Of a DNA stretch of 40,779 bases, positions 39,503 to 40,779 are shown piece by piece. Source of the DNA: Actinomycetota bacterium. Its GTDB lineage: Bacteria > Actinomycetota > Actinomycetes > Nanopelagicales > Nanopelagicaceae. Made by a program: the position numbers and the translations under genes. The stretch covers positions 1 to 40,779 of the forward strand of contig VGAF01000002.1 of the NCBI GenBank assembly GCA_016870855.1, written 5' to 3'. The notes under the pieces were generated by a model, which did no database searches, had not been told where the DNA came from, and saw only the letters and a program-made list of their open reading frames with translations. Every line of letters begins with the position of its first letter. Position 1 is the stretch's first letter.

Positions 39503-40779
39503 TTAGTTCACGCTCCATCTCGGTCCATTAGGTGTATCTTCAATTGAGATTCCCATCGCAACAATCCGATCTCTAATCGCATCCGCTGCTGAGAAGTCCT
39601 TACGGACTCGGGCCGCTTCTCGTTGTTCAAGAAGCAAGGCAATCAAGCCATCTACGGCCTTATCCAACTTCTTATTGCCAGATTCACCAAATGCTGGGTC
39701 AAAGGGATCGCAACCCAAGATATCTAGCGCTCCACGGATCTTCTTTGCGTATGAAAGCGCGGTCTTGGCCTCACTTAACGCGCTATTTCCAGCACGCAAC
39801 CATTCGGAAATTTGTGCAAGCGCTTGTGGCACAGCAAGATCGTCATCAAGAGCAGCCTTTAGCTCCGGTGCAATCTCTTTACCAATCTCGCCTTCCAACT
39901 TTTTAACCCGGAGTAAGAAGTTCTCAATCCGGCGAAATGCGGTTGCGGATTCATCGAGGGCTTCAAATGAGAACTCCAACATCGATCGATAATGAGCGCT
40001 GCCGAGATACCAACGAAGTTCGATTCCGCGCACCCGCTTTAGTACTTCCGTAACGATGAGCGAATTACCAAGTGACTTGCTCATCTTCTCACCGCTCGTT
40101 GTAACCCAAGCGTTATGCATCCAACGCCGGGCAAACTTTTGACCGGCCGCTTCAGATTGGGCAATTTCATTTTCATGGTGCGGGAAGATCAGATCTAATC
40201 CACCGCCATGGATATCAAACTCATCTCCTAGATATGCGCGCGCCATTGCCGAGCACTCAAGATGCCAACCAGGACGCCCGGCTCCCCATGGAGTCGGCCA
40301 AGCAGGTTCACCTGGTTTTGCAGCTTTCCATAACGCGAAATCTCTTGGATCTCGTTTGAAAGTATCTTCTGCATCCCCCGCGCTCTGGAGATCATCTAAT
40401 TTTTGGTTTGAGAGCGTGAGGTAGCGCTTCAATTTACGAACCTCTAGATAAACATCGCCATTTCCTGGCGCATATGCCGAACCATTTGCAATCAGAGTCT
40501 CCATCAACTCAATCATCTGGGTTATGTGCCCGGTTGCACGCGGTTCGTAGGTAGGAGGCAGAACATTTAATGCGCGATAAGCATCAGCAAAGGCCCGTTC
40601 ATACTTCATCGCTACCGCCCACCAAGGCATCGCTTCATGAGTAGCTTTATGTAAGACCTTGTCATCAATATCAGTCACATTCCGTACGAAAGTAACCGCT
40701 AAGCCGCTCGCCTCAAGCCATCTCCGCAAGATATCGAAGTTAACTCCGCTTCGAATATGGCCAATGTGTGGAGCTGCCT
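39503..40779 (-). CDS. cysS: Cysteinyl-tRNA synthetase, 5' end truncated by window edge
   Basis: Frame continues past the track's TTG to the window end as [68 protein letters not shown]. Confidence 0.95.
   Translation of the reverse strand, partial: AAPHIGHIRSGVNFDILRRWLEASGLAVTFVRNVTDIDDKVLHKATHEAMPWWAVAMKYERAFADAYRALNVLPPTYEPRATGHITQMIELMETLIANGSAYAPGNGDVYLEVRKLKRYLTLSNQKLDDLQSAGDAEDTFKRDPRDFALWKAAKPGEPAWPTPWGAGRPGWHLECSAMARAYLGDEFDIHGGGLDLIFPHHENEIAQSEAAGQKFARRWMHNAWVTTSGEKMSKSLGNSLIVTEVLKRVRGIELRWYLGSAHYRSMLEFSFEALDESATAFRRIENFLLRVKKLEGEIGKEIAPELKAALDDDLAVPQALAQISEWLRAGNSALSEAKTALSYAKKIRGALDILGCDPFDPAFGESGNKKLDKAVDGLIALLLEQREAARVRKDFSAADAIRDRIVAMGISIEDTPNGPRWSVN

Noticed and set aside
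39168-39506. 112-aa plus-strand ORF (MAGIPARSASTTALRPAIVSW...)
   Set aside because: Antisense to the low-complexity rlmB N-terminus; composition is a by-product of the repeated Arg/Ser codons.

Overview
The window is a compact bacterial chromosomal segment of moderate-to-low GC. Gene content suggests an actinobacterium (DUF3027, DUF2530 and DUF3263 proteins, cold-shock protein with C-terminal extension, actinobacterial SerC/PdxH/citrate synthase), possibly a streamlined freshwater type; that assignment is inference. I support about 34 protein-coding genes, two tRNAs (Arg-CCT, Thr-TGT) and one near-perfect CIRCE (HrcA) operator upstream of groEL. Recognisable genes include 5-FTHF cyclo-ligase, acyl-CoA dehydrogenase, a CopD/CtaG-like fusion, MMPL, purU, homospermidine synthase, photolyase, citrate synthase, pdxH, serC, groEL, a DUF1800/DUF1501 pair, NDH-2, a GMC oxidoreductase, lacZ, rlmB and a truncated cysS. 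I see no CRISPR array, prophage, transposon or obvious defence island. The most interesting signals are small-scale. About twelve start codons are preceded at exactly 6-7 nt by a -10-like TANNNT hexamer, implying widespread leaderless transcription. Several divergent gene pairs have overlapping or abutting -10 boxes with only about 17-26 nt between start codons. Three unannotated small ORFs have independent support: a 21-aa membrane-type peptide with SD and consensus promoter, a 26-aa TM peptide coupled by ATGA overlap, and a 38-aa acidic peptide. The groEL control region carries nested direct repeats, and one intergenic region contains mutually exclusive stem options next to a U-tract. I found no clear evidence of a large, completely new multi-gene system.
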